This document shows, one piece after another, positions 10,812 to 24,218 of a stretch of 64,000 nucleotides of DNA. Positions within the stretch are counted from its first letter, which is position 1; each line of letters opens with the position of its first letter. Origin of the DNA: Dentipellis sp. KUC8613 (Eukaryota > Basidiomycota > Agaricomycetes > Russulales > Hericiaceae). The notes beneath the pieces are model-generated. The model was not told the origin of the DNA, made no database searches, and saw only the letters and a list, made by a program, of their open reading frames with translations. A program made the position numbers and the translations under genes. Location of the stretch: assembly GCA_002286715.1 (NCBI GenBank), contig NSJX01000032.1, positions 186,001 through 250,000 of the forward strand, written 5' to 3'.

Positions 10812-12729
10812 TCACTCCCACCGCGGCTCCGTGCGCCTCTTCTCCGTGCGCTCCAGCTCCTCCACGAGGGCCAAATCCTCGATGTCGTGGAACGGCGGCG
10901 CCGTCATCTCCGTCCTGACAGACGGGAACCCCGACCACAGCACCCAATCATCTATGAGGCTCTTCACGGTCACGGCGACGTGTCCCGCGACGTGTCGCTG
11001 CAGCTGCTCGCGCAGATCTGGTGCAGGGGTGTGCCGCCCCGTGTAGTTGAGCGCGACGCGCTGGAGCGGTGTGCCGAGGCGCGCGCGGGTCTCGGCGCAG
11101 GTGAGGATGGCGTGCCATGTCTCGTCATCTGTGGCGGATTCGCACTGGAGGTGGATGTCCGAGAGGAGAGGGCAGCAGCGCATGCCCGCGCCGCCGTCGT
11201 GCTCCCCGCCGAGAGAGGAGAATATGCTCCTGAGGTCGCTGTTGACGAGCGAGCACGCGAGCGTGGTCAGCGCGACGAGCGGCTCGAGGAAGGGCATCCA
11301 GGTGTAGATGCTGCGGCGCCACATGTCGTCCGACTCCCATAGGGCTGTGCCGTATCCCGATAGCAGCAGATGCGTGACGTTGCGCACGGAGAGGACGAAC
11401 GGCGCGATGTAAAATGCGCCGGGGATCTTGTTGAAGAGGTCCGACGGCGACTGCAGCGGCGGCTGCGGGGGGGAGAGCATGAACGACGACCCGCCGCTGT
11501 CTTCCCCTTTGAGACACAGCCAGGGCGGGCTGCCAATCATCCATGGCGAGGGGACGCTGATGTACTCCAACGTCTTCAGATCAGGGAAGAAGCGAGTTAG
11601 TCGGATATCGAGAGAGGGAAGCGGCTGTCCCGGTGGGGGTCCGAGGTCCCATCCTGCTGTTTGCCGATCGCCCGTGTCATCAAACAGGAAGCGGGTGACA
11701 GTAGAATCGGGGACATCCATCCAGTTGAGAATATATGCCATATCCTGGTAAGGCGGCCAGCCGAACTGAAATATCAGAAGCCGACGAAGGTGGGCTAGCT
11801 TGATGGAGGGCAGGTCTAGAGATATATCGGCGAGTTTGAATGTGTACAATAAAAGTGTTTCCAGCTGAGGGGCCGCTTCGAGACATTTGAATAGATCTGG
11901 GACAGATAGCGTGGAGGAACCTAGATAAAGCATTCGCAGATTTGACGATATGATCGACGGTTCCACGCGTGGGCCGTACAAAGTGAGCCTCTGTAGAGCC
12001 GGCTGCCTGCCACCGGGTGTGCTTATGCCTGCTTCATCTAGAACCATGGCAGGGTAGTACAGCATGAAATGTTGCAGCATGGGTGCTTCACTGTAGACTG
12101 CTCTTGCAAGTGATCGGATTTGCTCGGACCGGCTTGTGCTGAGCGGTATATCGCATTCGATGCTAAACGTTCGAAGGGTTGGAATCATCGACTGTATCGA
12201 TGCAATGGTCGGTAAGCTGACAGAAGATCGTAGCCATGTACCTCCAAGCCTCATACAGAAAGGCGCCCGTTGTGCTCGTCCGACGAGGAAAGGCAGTGCT
12301 GACGGCGGGTCGCTCTGTTTGAGGACAGCCCAGAGCGATGGCGTGGCAAGTGTAACTTCTCTCCAACGGCGGCAGACTCCCGACACTAGTATCATGCCCG
12401 TCCCGCACGCGACGAAGCTGAATATGTGGGCAAGGACCTCGAATGGGATCGTGTTGATGAGGCGGTAGTTATTCATAACGATGCGCATGGCGTGGACAGA
12501 GGACTCCAGCAAGGCCTCCAGTTCGTGCATCTGTCAGATCAGTGAATCGTCAGGCCAGGCAAGGACTCGGGTACGCGAAGGCGAGACGCACTTTTCTGCC
12601 AACCGAAGCATTAGAGCTGCCGAATGCGTAGAGTCGCAGGTTTTTGTGTATATTCGAGGAGACCACAGCGAGCGAAGACTCGAACTCTGAGAGCTCACGA
12701 TGGATGGCCTCGATGGTTGCGTCGCTCAT
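10812..12729 (-). CDS. F-box domain protein with leucine-rich C-terminal part
   Basis: Two exons, 12592-12729 and 10812-12530, give 618 residues; the 61-nt intron is phase 0. The first exon encodes a heptad-like helical N terminus. Soon after the junction comes I-N-T-I-P-F-E-V-L-A-H-I-F-S-F-V with V-S-G-V-C-R-R-W-R-E-V-T-L-A-T-P-S-L-W, a typical fungal F-box (residues about 68-115). The rest is a series of Leu-rich segments (L-Q-R-L-T-L-Y-G, L-R-M-L-Y-L-G-S, L-E-T-L-L-L) resembling the LRR-like tails of Agaricomycete F-box proteins. F-box proteins bind Skp1 and present substrates to an SCF ubiquitin ligase. The substrate is unknown. A decayed relative lies at 3859-4300. The gene is divergent from the Caprin-like gene at 13136. 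Confidence 0.85.
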
Positions 12730-13135
12730 TGTGATAATGGGCTCTATCTGAGTGCAGTTCTCTGGTTAGGCGCGGTGTTTATTTGTTATCTGCACGAGCC
12801 ATCTGGCTTCTCAGGCGCTCCGCTACGACTGGTCATCGACTGGTTACAGGAGGATATACGAATATAGGCTTCTCCACCTGACTGCGTCTGTATTCGCATA
12901 TACACTGAGATAAAAACCAAGCTCACTTATGCATGGAAAAATATGTCTTCGCCTATCTGAAAGCCGAGTCGAATTTGAAGTCGTGTGCATTGGTGAGAGG
13001 TCGGGCAGCGGGCGCCTGGGCGGTGGGGACCTTGACGCGATCGAAGACGCGTGGGAATCATTTTCTTTGACCCTCGTCCTCGTCCCCTCTCCCTCTCCCC
13101 AACTCCTTTCAACACCAAATCCCACAACCTCCACC
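12730..13135. promoter_or_regulatory. Shared intergenic region of two divergent genes
   Basis: This 406-bp stretch separates the F-box start (minus, 12729) from the RGG-protein start (plus, 13136), so it must hold both promoters. A CT-rich tract at about 13077-13110 precedes the plus-strand start and is typical of strongly expressed fungal genes. No specific operator is recognised. Confidence 0.45.
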
Positions 13136-15192
13136 ATGGACGCGAAGGTCCCGCAACGCATCGTCCCCGGCGCCCCGCCCCCCGCGCCCGCCTCCAAGTC
13201 CGCCAAAAAGAAGCGCAAGGCCGGCAAGCCCAAGGGCGAGTTCGACTCGCCCGCGCTCACCACCGTCTCGATCCCCGACGCCGCGGCGGCCGCGCTCATC
13301 GACCATGCGCCGCAGCCGGGCGACATCAAGGAGGGCTCCGTCGCGGAGAGCCTGCTCGTGCAGCCGCCCGAGACCGCGACGGCGAACGGGAGCGGGAGCG
13401 GGAACGGGCCGTCCTCCGCAGTCGAGGACCCGAACCGCAAGACGAGCCCCATCGTCGAGATCGTGTCGAAGAAGCTCAAGGCGACGACCAAGAAGATCGT
13501 GAGTCTGCAGCGGCGCCCCGACGCGCGTGCACTCATATATAACTATAACTGACGTGCGCCAGACTCGCATACAAAGCTACGCCTCGACGGACCCTGCGAA
13601 GCTGAACGACGACCAGCGCCGGACGCTGCGCACGCTGCCGGCGCTCGAGGCCGTCGCGAAGGAGCTCGAGGAGGTGAAAAAGGCCATCGAGGTGCGTTTT
13701 GGGCGGGCTGTCCGTCCGCGAGCGCGCGCTAACAGTTATGTGCGCGCGCTAGCATTACGAGGCCGAGCAGGCGACGGAGCAGGCGTTCAGGCAGCTTGCG
13801 GCGGAGCGCGCGGAGGCGGAGCGGCTGGCTGCTGCGATCGTCGAGGCCCGCGTGCGTGACATCTTTTTTGCTACGGTGCGCCGCTTCTGATGTTCAAGAT
13901 ACAGGAAGCGCACGCGGAGAGGACCGCTGCGCTGCTCAACTTCGTGCGTTTGCAATCGCTGCTCGCTTCGCGTCATCCTGCGACCACCTCTATCGCCTTC
14001 GAAGAGCCCGAGGTTCCCGCTATCTTTTCCGCCGTTGACACTCTGCTCGGAGAGGAGAACGAGCTCCGACAGAGCCTCATCGGCGGGCTCCTCTCCGGCG
14101 AGGGCGAGTACCAGGGCATTCCCCGTGAGTTGCTCTCAATCACTGTCCTACACGGTCCCTCACGCGCAACCAGACTCCCGCTTCCTCGACCTCGCAAGCG
14201 CAGCGCTCAACCCGCCCGAGCCCGAGGCGCTCTCCGTCGAAGACATCGCCGCAGTCCTCGCCGCAGAGGCCGCAGAGGCCGCAGCGGAGTCCGTGCCCGA
14301 CCTGCCCCCGGCCGCCCCGGGCGGGTTCCACTTCATGCAGGAGAGCGAGCTCGAGCACCCCCTGGGCGCGAGCCAGGAGTGGGTCGACGTCACGCCCGAG
14401 CCGGAGCCGGAGCCCGAGGCGGACGTGCACGTCGAGAAGACGACGGAGGTATACGTGAGCGAGGACCCCGCCGCGCCCATCGAGATCGTCGAGCGGACGA
14501 CGATCGTCAGCGAAGCCGAGGTACGTGCTCCTCTTTTTTCCCTGGTATGAACCCCGCAGAGCTCAGCGCGGCAGGCGCAGAACATCGACTGGGCGGCGGA
14601 CGACCAGGGCGGGCTGCCGTCGATCGCGGGGCTGCACGCGACGTTCGGGTCGTCCGAGTCGCCGTCGCCGTCGCCCGTGCCCCATGCGCACGCGCACGGC
14701 CCCGGACAAGGTGCCCGTCCCCCTCCCCCGCACTCCGCTGCTGATGTTGACGACGACGGGTTTACCCCAGCGCGTGGCGGGCGCGGGCGCGGGCATGGGC
14801 ACGGGCGGGGCGGGCGTGGCGGGTTCCGCGGCAACGGCGGCGAGCGCGGGGCGTATAGGGGCGGCGAGCGTGGTGGGTTTAGGGGGTACAGGGGAGACAG
14901 GGAGCGCGGGGGCGACAGGGAACGTGGTGGTGAGTGCCTTCTCTGCTGCTGCGGGCTGGCGGGCTGGTGCTGATGCCGGATGCGATTGACCTGCTAGGGT
15001 TTCGTGGGCCGAGGGGCGGTGGGGACTGGAGAGGCGATAGCGAGCATCGCGGGAGGGGCAGGGGTAGGGGGCGTGGACGGGGTGGTACGTGCCCTTTTCT
15101 GCACCGTTGAGCGTCTAACGTCTCGTAATTAACTTTAATTCGACTTTACCGCAGGCTTTGAAAACCGCGGCGGCGCGCCGATCCAGGCATAA
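13136..15192 (+). CDS. Caprin-like RGG-box RNA-binding protein
   Basis: Eight exons: 13136-13498, 13563-13691, 13753-13851, 13905-14124, 14174-14520, 14560-14929, 14998-15084, 15155-15192; 550 residues with all phases closing. Regions in order: a Pro/Ala/Lys-rich N terminus; residues about 110-210, a helical coiled-coil segment (I-V-x-K-K-L-K-A-T-x-K-K-I, L-N-x-D-Q-R-R-T-L then L-E-E-V-K-K-A-I-E) that resembles the HR1/dimerisation domain of Caprin-1; an acidic Glu/Pro-rich middle; and a C-terminal RGG/RGRG tract from about residue 430 (G-G-R-G-R-G-H-G-H-G-R-G-G-R-G-G). Caprin-type proteins bind mRNA and partner with G3BP-like proteins in stress granules. The RNA-binding inference is strong, the Caprin orthology moderate. 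Confidence 0.78.
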
Positions 15193-18100
15193 AAGCTTAT
15201 TTAAAGCCCCGCGTGCGGCTTAGGCGAACGAATCCAAAATCAAAAGTGCCCAAACAACCCCGTACGAATTCGAATTTTACTAAGATTATATTGCTCGGAC
15301 TTTGCGCAGCTCAGCGGCTAATACACTCGTACTCATTAACATCACTTTTTTGCTATCTTGCCATCCCATCCCATCTCACCTCATCGCCTCCCCCCCGTTT
15401 GTCTTGTTTCTTGCGCTGTTGATGTTGTATCTGCTTGAATCTTGTTGCCTGATCTCTGCCCCCCTCCCCCTCCTGAGTGTATAGCTATAGTACATACGTG
15501 TTGTATGTATGTGGTGTGGGGTATGGCCGGGTCTTGCTTGCTTGCTTGTCTGTAGCTTGCTCTCGCGTTTCGCGGCGTTAGATGCATGTCCAGGTCCAGG
15601 TGCGGATCTCCCTACGCCTCCACTCTGACTAGCACCGAGTCCGGCCCCTGTGCCCATCGCGGACCATCTGCGCTGCGGCGCGCCGCGGTGGTACGCAGAT
15701 GCGCGACACGCCCTTCCTCAGATCCGCGCTATCGCGCGCATTATCATTTGTCTGCCGCACGTTTCTCCTGGCTAGGTACTGATACTGAGAACGTGCTGCA
15801 GTTGATATACGATACGATACGATCCTGCAGCTGGCCAGCTCAGCTCCGAGCCTGTCGGCGCGGGTCTTACAGCTGCAGTCTACAGTAGCATGTGGCTACG
15901 TGGACGATTCGATCTTTGCTGGTTTGGGCGGCGTCTTGCCAGCTGCCAGCTAATGCACCCAGGCCCCTTTTGTGATATTGCGTGCGTTTGGGCAGTTTGT
16001 AGCACCACAGCGTGAGGGCGTCTTGTTTCGTGCGTGCTGGTGTTGGTGTTGGTGTTACGGCAGCTGGTGAGATCTACACACGATAAGGGCCGTGTAGTAC
16101 TAGCCAGTTACTTATCATCGCTACAAATGGGGGATGATCAGAATCAGAGAGGAGGAAGCGTCGAGAGGCCAGGGCGGTTCGCCGAAGCAGCAACGATGAC
16201 GCGCCGGGCCGCACGCGCCAGCCAGCACCGCTTTATCCGACTTTTCACCAAATTGAGGCAACACCAACACCACTCCCTCCTTACACCTACGCCTACACCG
16301 CCAGCCGTCTGATCTGCGAGAAATTGCGATGCTAGAAATCACGAGAATACTGCGATATGTATCGCGATTTTTGATAACGGCTGTTGTGAGTTTTTGCAAA
16401 TTCAGCAGATTTCTATGAGTGTACGATAGAATTACAGATAAATTGCAGTCCCGTTAGATCCCTCAAAAGTGCAGATTTTATTTGCGAAACATTGGAATTC
16501 GGCTCGGCTTTCAGGCACGCCGCATCTGAGGGATCTCATGCTTACGTGTTCGGGCGCTTGTATCTATGTCATACGTGCCGTTGCCAGCTGGCATCGGCAT
16601 GCCTGTGGTCGAGCTGTCCTACCCCTACCATGCATGTGTCCCTACCTAGTACGCTTGTGCCCTGCCTGTGAAGTAACGACAGCGCACGTACGGTAAAGCT
16701 AGGCATCGGCATGAGCATGAGAGGCCACGTACTGGATACCTACTTCAACGCTCTTCGCTCTTCCTGTCTTTCTCTCGTGCACGCCAGGCATGAGGTGTCC
16801 TTTGTGCAATGTTGGACCCGGCCTTCTTTCGTCCAGCTCCCCCCACCTTCGGCTCAACACTTGTACTTGACTTTTGTGGGCGTGGACTCAATGGAGCGCA
16901 TCAGTGCTCGCAGTGTCAGTAGCAGTCCTGTCGGGCTTTGCAACTACACTTGACGTCAGTGGCAGGCTCATCAGGGTCCTGCTACAACGTCCATTGTTTA
17001 ACCTGCTTCCTGTGATCGATGGCGAGGAGCTGGTGGCTCGTTTGGAGACAGCAACATTAGCGTGGCACCTGCATATCCATTTGCGGTTCTCATTGAACCG
17101 TATGCAATGCCGACGACGGCTGGCACTCTCTAGAGGTGCGTAGTATCATTCATTCTATTTTGGATGCTTCTAACGACATGACCTTGCAGTTCCTCCCTCT
17201 TCTAGCCCACCACACTTTGCTTCGACTGCTGGGTTGTCGGCATTCGCGCACCAGCATCAATGACGGCCTGCTCGCGCAGCGGCAGGTGTGCTGTGGCCAC
17301 TTGCGCTCCCGCTTGGGCTGCAGCAATAGTCGTGCCGCATCTCGTGTCTGTTAATGTTCAGATGCGTGCCGTGCAAAGAGGCTGCTGCATGCACCGGGCA
17401 CAACTTCGTGGGATGCATGTGTGCCCAATGATGCCTTGCCACATCCGCTGCCCACTTCCGCCCACCCCGATCCCGAACACTTCAATGTTCGCCACCCTTC
17501 CCTTGACACCTCCCAGGTGCATTTCCCCATTGCTGCCGGGATCCTTCATATCTCTTCTATATTGCGTCTCATCCATACCTGCCTGTTCTCTAAAGTGACT
17601 CGGCCTGCTGTTAGTTATTAGTTGTTCTTGATTGGTACACTGTAGGATGAGTCCAGCCTTGCGGGCGTGTAGGTTCTGTATGGATGAGCATGAGGTCTAG
17701 TACGACACGCTGCTTAGCAGGAGAGTCTGAGGGCTCCAGCATCCTCTTCATGCAAGGTTATGTGTATAGTTTAAGTGCATCCCGCACGGAACCAAAAGTA
17801 GTTTTGCGGTAGCTTAACAATACCCTGTACCAGTCTGACTTCAATCATCTTCGTATCCAGCGTAGTACAGCTTGTCAATGTATAACATGCATCTCCCACT
17901 GTTAATCGAGCCTCCGTCGCTTAGGCGATTGAGCGGTCTTTACAGGCGCACCCGCTATTATCGTTTGATATATGACCTCTTGGTAGTTCTCGTCTTTGTA
18001 TCCGGTCAAGTCCAGCGAAGATCCTTCTGCAGGAAATTCAGATTTGACCGGCGCTATGTCTGCGTCGCTGTGAATGGCGTCTAAAGAAGCACGCCGTGAG

Positions 18101-18211
18101 ATACTCGTGCATCAAACATCGTGGCGCAGGCGACTCGCCTTTTCCTGAGGCTCCATTATGACCATCTTGTGTATCCTCAATGTTGTCGTCGGCTGTCATC
18201 ACTGTGAGCCA
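15193..18211. other. Intergenic 3 kb, no supported gene
   Basis: The first 300 bases are 3'-UTR-like (T-rich, poly-pyrimidine runs). From about 16300 to 16460 there is an AT-rich patch with a small palindrome, GCGATATGTATCGC. From 16850 to 17600 the plus strand shows several short open stretches without a recognisable family. The final 600 bases have lower GC and may already belong to the transposon-type block, but I found no terminal inverted repeat. Confidence 0.4.
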
Positions 18212-18871
18212 TTATCCTTCATGTGTGTCAAACTTCTCACCATATTCAGCATCAAGCCACCACGCAGGCACCTGCGAGTGTTGCTGGTCGGGCAAGTCGA
18301 GGCCGGCTTCCATCAAAGCGGCTTCCAATGTTCGAATATGTTCTCGGGCATGCAGCCAGTCGTATTTGTGACCTTCGATTTCGAAAAGAAGGTGGCTTGT
18401 CTTCTGTTGTTCTGATTCGAGTTTTTCTTGCAGTTCCCGGACCTCTGCGCGGAGTGCACAGATATCATCTTGAGCCGCCGGTACCTGCTCCACCATGGTC
18501 ACACAAGTCGACGAATGATCTTCACCTGCGTTTTTTTAAATAAGAATAGGCCTGAAATCTCATTAACTTCTAATCTCACCTGCATCTTCATCGATGTCGC
18601 TGGAGCGGCCATCTCCCACACCGAGTGCCTCGAGGTATTGAGTTTCGGTGGTCTGTGAATCGAGTGCCCCACCCGGCAAGAAAGCTCTGAAACGGAAATT
18701 CAGCATAATCGACAGTGAGCAGTGAGAGGTAAGTATTATTCGAACTGACCGTTGGTTTCGAGCGATGCTTGCCTGCGCGGCTGCTCGAGATGGCCGAGGT
18801 GTCTGGCAGAAGTCACCTGGAAAATATTCCAGTTCTTGTGATGGCTTGTAGCCTTCGTTGTCCGAACTCAT
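18212..18871 (-). CDS. Small coiled-coil protein next to the transposon-type gene
   Basis: Three exons, 18750-18871, 18580-18686 and 18212-18525, with consistent phases, give 180 residues. Exon 1 is Ser/Pro-rich with Q-A-S-I-A-R-N-Q-R; exon 3 carries a heptad coiled coil, I-C-A-L-R-A-E-V-R-E-L-Q-E-K-L followed by I-R-T-L-E-A-A-L-M-E-A-G-L-D. There is no known enzymatic motif. It is divergent from the large gene at 19156 with about 285 bases between the starts, suggesting a shared promoter and co-mobilisation. Its function is unknown; a DNA-binding or accessory role for the element is only a guess. Confidence 0.65.
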
Positions 18872-19155
18872 CAGAGGTGTGGTTATAGCGGTAAGAGCGA
18901 GGGGAGAACTGTCTGTCTTTGCAGCTGGACAAGACGGTGGCGCCGCGGCGGTAACAATCCCAAAGTCTGCTACCAGCCGCTCACTCTTGTTTCATTTGTT
19001 GTTTTTCAATTAGGGACCAGGTGTGATGAGCCTCCCAATTCACGAGACCAACGAATGGCTTGACCGTGATGAAGTGGCCTTTTCAAACCCACAATGTACG
19101 TTCCAGTTCAAGTTTTGACTGGTTCCTGCTAAAATACAGACCAGTCTTCGTGCCG

Positions 19156-22100
19156 ATGGCCAGGTCACGATACAAATGCACCATTTGCCCACAACAGCAG
19201 CCCATGCCTCGGAGCAAGGCAATTGTGCATGAAGCAACCGAAGGTCATGTTCGAAATGTCCGAGAGCACGATGGCGAAGGACCCATCACAGATCTGCTCG
19301 CTGCTTCAGACGAAATTCCCAGTCACGAAGAGCCCCTATTGCATTCTCCTCTTCTGCCGTCGTCGCCCGGCTGTTTCGAATTCATCTTTTCACCGGACAA
19401 CAAGGGCACTGCAAGCTTAGATGATTCACAACTCTCTGAAGGGCCCGAGCTCCTGTTTGCTGTGCCGGCCACTGTGCATGGGCCAGCATTGCCCAGCGAC
19501 CCTCCAAGCCAAATTTATGACGACTATGGCGGCAATCTTGCAGCATACAAGCCTACATTGAACAACCCTGCTCCGGGACAGTCCCCTGGTCGGGATGAGG
19601 ATACGGACCCATACAATGTAATTTTGGAGTGTGCATCAAGCGATGAGGAGTGTGAGGGTGATAGTGACGAAGAATCCGACAACGCCTCAAGCATCTTCGG
19701 CAATGATCTTCCAGCTGTCGATGACCATCCCCGTCAGTTCTTTCGAATAAACGCCCACCTCTATTTTTCTGTGTATCTCATTTCCGCATCCAGAGAACGT
19801 GCCTAGCGATGGTTTTCGCCTTTCAAATGACGAAGACTGGTGGCCCTGGAGAAATGAAAAAGTAAGATCATCAGCAGTATCTACAGTGTTCGATTGACTT
19901 GACGGTGTTCAGGAGTGTCTCACTGACCTTCTAAGTGCATTTCCTCGTGCTGTATTCTCTGAATCAGAGCTGGATATCACTCGTTGGTATGCTACAAGGC
20001 TTGGCATATCTCAGCTGCCACATGCGAAGGCTATCAAGAGACGCTGCGATAAGATACTTGCGCTCGCAGGGAATGCACCTCGGGCTGTCCATGGCACGCT
20101 GGGCCATCTGTATTCCGTGGCCACGTTAGCGAAGATCCTTGCAGATGTATGTTTTTACTTTGTTCCTTGCATCCATATGCCTCACCGTGACCTGGTACGT
20201 CAGGAGATGTCCAATCCGCAAGTCCGACCACACTTGCGGTTCTATCCAGAAGATAACACAGACGCTCACCTCAATGCTTGCCATGGAGAGCGCTGGCGTT
20301 GTGAGGTAGATACCAATCTGGCGGCTCCTATGGTGCGTGCTGGTGACGGGCAGGATTATTTTGTTGAAGAGCCGGCACTGGCCAATATTGATAGCACAGG
20401 AACACTGGCACCTGTCTGGCCGACTCGCTGGTTCGTTCGTAGGGGCGCTATATTTGCGAAGGCTCACCGGCTGCGATGCAATGACATGCAAGACAAGCTC
20501 GTTATTGATAGCTTGTCTGAATGTATGGAAATCCCATTACGTGCCTTCGTTCTCAGCTTTCCCAAATTGGACATCATGCACACTTATTATGGCTTGCCCA
20601 ATCCAAGATCCGTTGACAGTACGTACCAATAACTAGTTCATACTATCATAATACCTCTAATGCATGTGTCGACAGCGATGGAGACAGCCAAAGGACTGCA
20701 GGCGATAGAAGCAGAACTGCCCAATCCATGGCGAACCAAGGCTGCGGGCCTCCGTGTTCTCTCGCTCCCACTCTGGCTGTACTGCGACGACACATCAGGC
20801 AATGTGTCGAAGAAATGGAATAAGCATAATTTGTTTCTATTCATTCTCGCTGGGCTGCTGCAGGAACATGCATTACGACCGTACAATATACATTTCTTGT
20901 CAACATCAAACCTGGCTTCACTGCTCGAAATGTTGGAACAGATAGCGTCGGAGATACGGTTGGTTCTTTATGATTGGAATTGGATGAAGCACACACGCTG
21001 AAACTTGCAGTGTTGTAGGAAACTACAGACCGAGGGCTTATGCGTGTGGGACTGTGAGCTCAACGAATATGTGATATTGGTTCCATGGGTTCTCGCCTTC
21101 TTGGGCGACAACCCAATGCAAAGTGAATTGGCGTCGCATATTGGCCTCAACGGCAAATTCTTTTGTCGGGTTTGTCACGTCCGCGGCAAGGACAAAGATC
21201 GGCCTCCCGGCACGCTTGGTGAAGTCGAGCGGGTAGTGGAATTCATGAAAGTGTGTACTGTATTTGTGATTATCGCGGTTCGTGTTCTAACTCATAATTA
21301 CCACTTAGACGGGAGAGCCATGCACCCGAGATGAGACACTGACAGTCCTGCATAAGCAGCTTGAGGATATCATGGAGGGAGTGCCTTCTCGGGTGGAGAC
21401 ATCGACCACGCAGTCTGGTATCAAGGACAAACATTTCTTGCCTGTGTTCGAGGAGCTTGCTGCAGTTTGTAAAGAAGTCCGGCAGAAGAACAGGGACTTG
21501 CACCTGGATTTGAATAATGGTTTGCTGTCCGCGCTGCGAGACGCGCGCCACGGACGATCGGCTGAAGAAATCATGAATCCAATCTTCCGGGTCAAAGGTA
21601 ACTCTCACTGTCGGCTCTACAAAGGATGGCTACATATTGATGAATCCCCCCAGATATCAATCCTCATGCCGATACCCCGGTAGAGATCCTCCATGTGGTT
21701 CTCCTGGGGGTCGTCAAATATTTCTGGAGAGATGCAGTTGCACGACAAAATCAAGCTGACAAGAAGGTTCTTTGTGTATGCCTGGACAGCTTAGATGTCA
21801 AAGGACTGGGTGTCACTCGCATCAGCGGCCGCACATTGGTCAATTATGCAGGATCATTGACAGGCTGCGATTTCCGATACATCGTCCAAGTCGCGCCAGC
21901 GGTCCTCCATGGAATGGTTCCTGAAGCGGCTTATGAAGCATGGGTGGCACTTGTGCGACTGGTTCCTCTTGTCTTTCAGCCCAAAATATATGATATAGAC
22001 CAATACACTGTGAGTACTAATCAACTGACATGAACGAAATATCTGACATGTTGCTAGGTCTGACTTTGTACGTCGATAGACAATTTCCTTGGTGTGACAG

Positions 22101-24218
22101 TGCTCTGGTCAATACAATGGTTTAATAAACCCAAGTTCCATGTGCTTCTTCATCTTCCGCAGCATGTGCGACGGTTTGCGCCACCCATCATGACTGCCAC
22201 AGAGGGCTTTGAATCCTTCAACCTCGTCATCCGTCTTCGCAGTGTGCATTCAAATCGGCATGCACCAAGCACTGATATCGGCAAGGCCATGTCTTTCATG
22301 CATGCAGCAAGACACCTGGTTAGTGGTGGCTTACTCGAAGATACTAAGCACGGGAAACGTCGGGCAGCAGGAAAGGGTGTACAAAGTTTGCGAGGCGATA
22401 AGATCTTCATGAAACTGATGGGAATGACTTCAGTCATAAACACTCCCGGTATGTGCTTTGAACTGCAGGTTTAAATCATCTGTATTTATACGCCTTCAGA
22501 GAGCACTCTCAGGCGCCAGCCGGGAACACGCGCATTAAAGTGGAACACATCAAAGTGCGCGGTGTTCACAAATAGTACACATCCCCCGAACCTATCATCG
22601 CCAGCCGAAACTGTCGAGTCAATCCCAAAAACAGTTTTAGACAATGGCGATACCATATATGTGGACAGGTTCGTCCTTTATCAACTTCCACAGTCGTCAT
22701 CCCCCGCGCTCGGTCGCATCAAGGAAATTATCCAGAACCGAGCTACAATTGTAGGCGTACTGATACAAGAATGGATTATCGGCAACACGGTGCTTCCTTA
22801 TCGCCTCCCGAGCATCTTGCCTTCTTCGGCGCATCAAGTCCTTTCACTCAAGGTAAATTGAGATGCATTTCGTGCTGCATACTTATCCTCACCCCCGAAA
22901 TCAGGACATTCTGTGCAGTACACACACATTCCACAATTGCAAACGGCAGAAATGTGGTCAAACTAAGACTCGTTCAGTACGGGAGGAGCGTGCATTGACA
23001 AAACTCGACTGGGAGTATCGCCATGTTGAATCCCCAGATGATCTCGTGTTGAACTTAGCCCAGTTACGGAGCGGCTGGCTGTTGCAGGAGTTACAACCCC
23101 TTGTTGCATATCCACCCGGATATACTCGTGCGGAGCGCCTAGTGGCCCTGGCTGGTGAGTGTGTTGCTGGATTGATGAGTACAGATACCAGGAGTACTTC
23201 ATCTGGAGATGACCACGAAAATGTTCAGCAGCTCGAAGATGAATCCCGACTACCAGACCGACTGCTGCGTGACTTGGTCAAGACCGCAGTTGCGAAATTC
23301 GAGGCGCAGGGTGCAATGGGTCCTCCTGCGGTGGCTGGAACATCTCGCAAAAGACCAGCAGCGGGCACCAGGACTCCATCGCGGGCTGGCAAGAAAGCTC
23401 GCACTGTTGCTCCATCCGTACAGGAGTCTTCTCATATGCCTCAGACAGGAGTCGTGACCCGCCCACAAACCCCTGTAGATGCTCACTACAATCCAGTGCT
23501 ATTCAACCCTCCTCGAACGCCGAGTGCGGGGCCGCCAGCAACTTCCCAGTTGCGCATGCCAGTTACACCAACACCAACGAGAATTGCTCACGAATCTATG
23601 TTCACCCGGACCCCTTTGCTGCCGATGTCGCCATTTCCTTTCATACCCGACCAGTACCGTACATCTGAGCACTCTCAATTCATGGGACAGCAATTCTCTG
23701 TGGATGCGGCCAGTGCAATAACACCATCACCGTACCTGACAACACGCCTTCCGCCGCTGCCATTGCCATACTCGCTATCACATGAGCTGAACGTGGCACG
23801 GCAGCCATTGTGGTCGAACACTGCACCCAGCCTACGAAGGTCAATGACATATGAGCCGCCTCGGAGGCCAGATCTCAATCCTGTAGAATCACTGTCAATA
23901 CAGCATCCAGGATTACTGCAGCAACACATACCTCTGCCGTCACCCGCAATGATACCACAGACAGTATTGCAACAGCTGGCTGTCCCATCCGAACAGTCCA
24001 TATTCCCCTATGCACAGTTGCACGCACCAACACTGATACTGTTGTCATTGTCACAGCAGGTGGACATCACCCATCGACCACGCCCTCGGCCCTTTCGGCA
24101 GGAAGATGCCTTGCTCCAATCGGCATCGCTCTCAGCATTGGCATCTGCACCGGACTTGATAGAAAATGTACATCGGCCATGGTCGTTTGCGAGTTGGGAA
24201 CATGCAAACCAGCCTTGA
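19156..24218 (+). CDS. Large multi-exon transposon-type protein (possible transposase)
   Basis: Eleven exons: 19156-19732, 19794-19861, 19913-20146, 20204-20618, 20676-20958, 21019-21250, 21309-21597, 21654-22009 (or 22013), a junction I cannot settle near 22010-22080, then to 22448, 22500-22852, 22905-24218; about 1,500 residues. The N terminus has C8-x2-C11 and H25-x5-H31, a C2H2-like finger. Conserved-looking blocks follow: D-I-T-R-W-Y-A-T-R-L-G-I, R-F-Y-P-E-D, P-T-R-W-F-V-R-R-G, L-S-T-S-N-L-A, L-G-D-N-P-M-Q-S-E, D-T-P-V-E-I-L-H-V-V-L-L-G-V-V-K-Y-F-W-R-D, F-N-K-P-K-F-H-V-L-L-H-L and A-T-E-G-F-E-S-F-N. I recognise this as a lineage-expanded Agaricomycete family but cannot assign its catalytic superfamily. 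The 22010-22080 junction has an in-frame TGA after the obvious acceptor, so this copy may be inactive. Confidence 0.6.
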
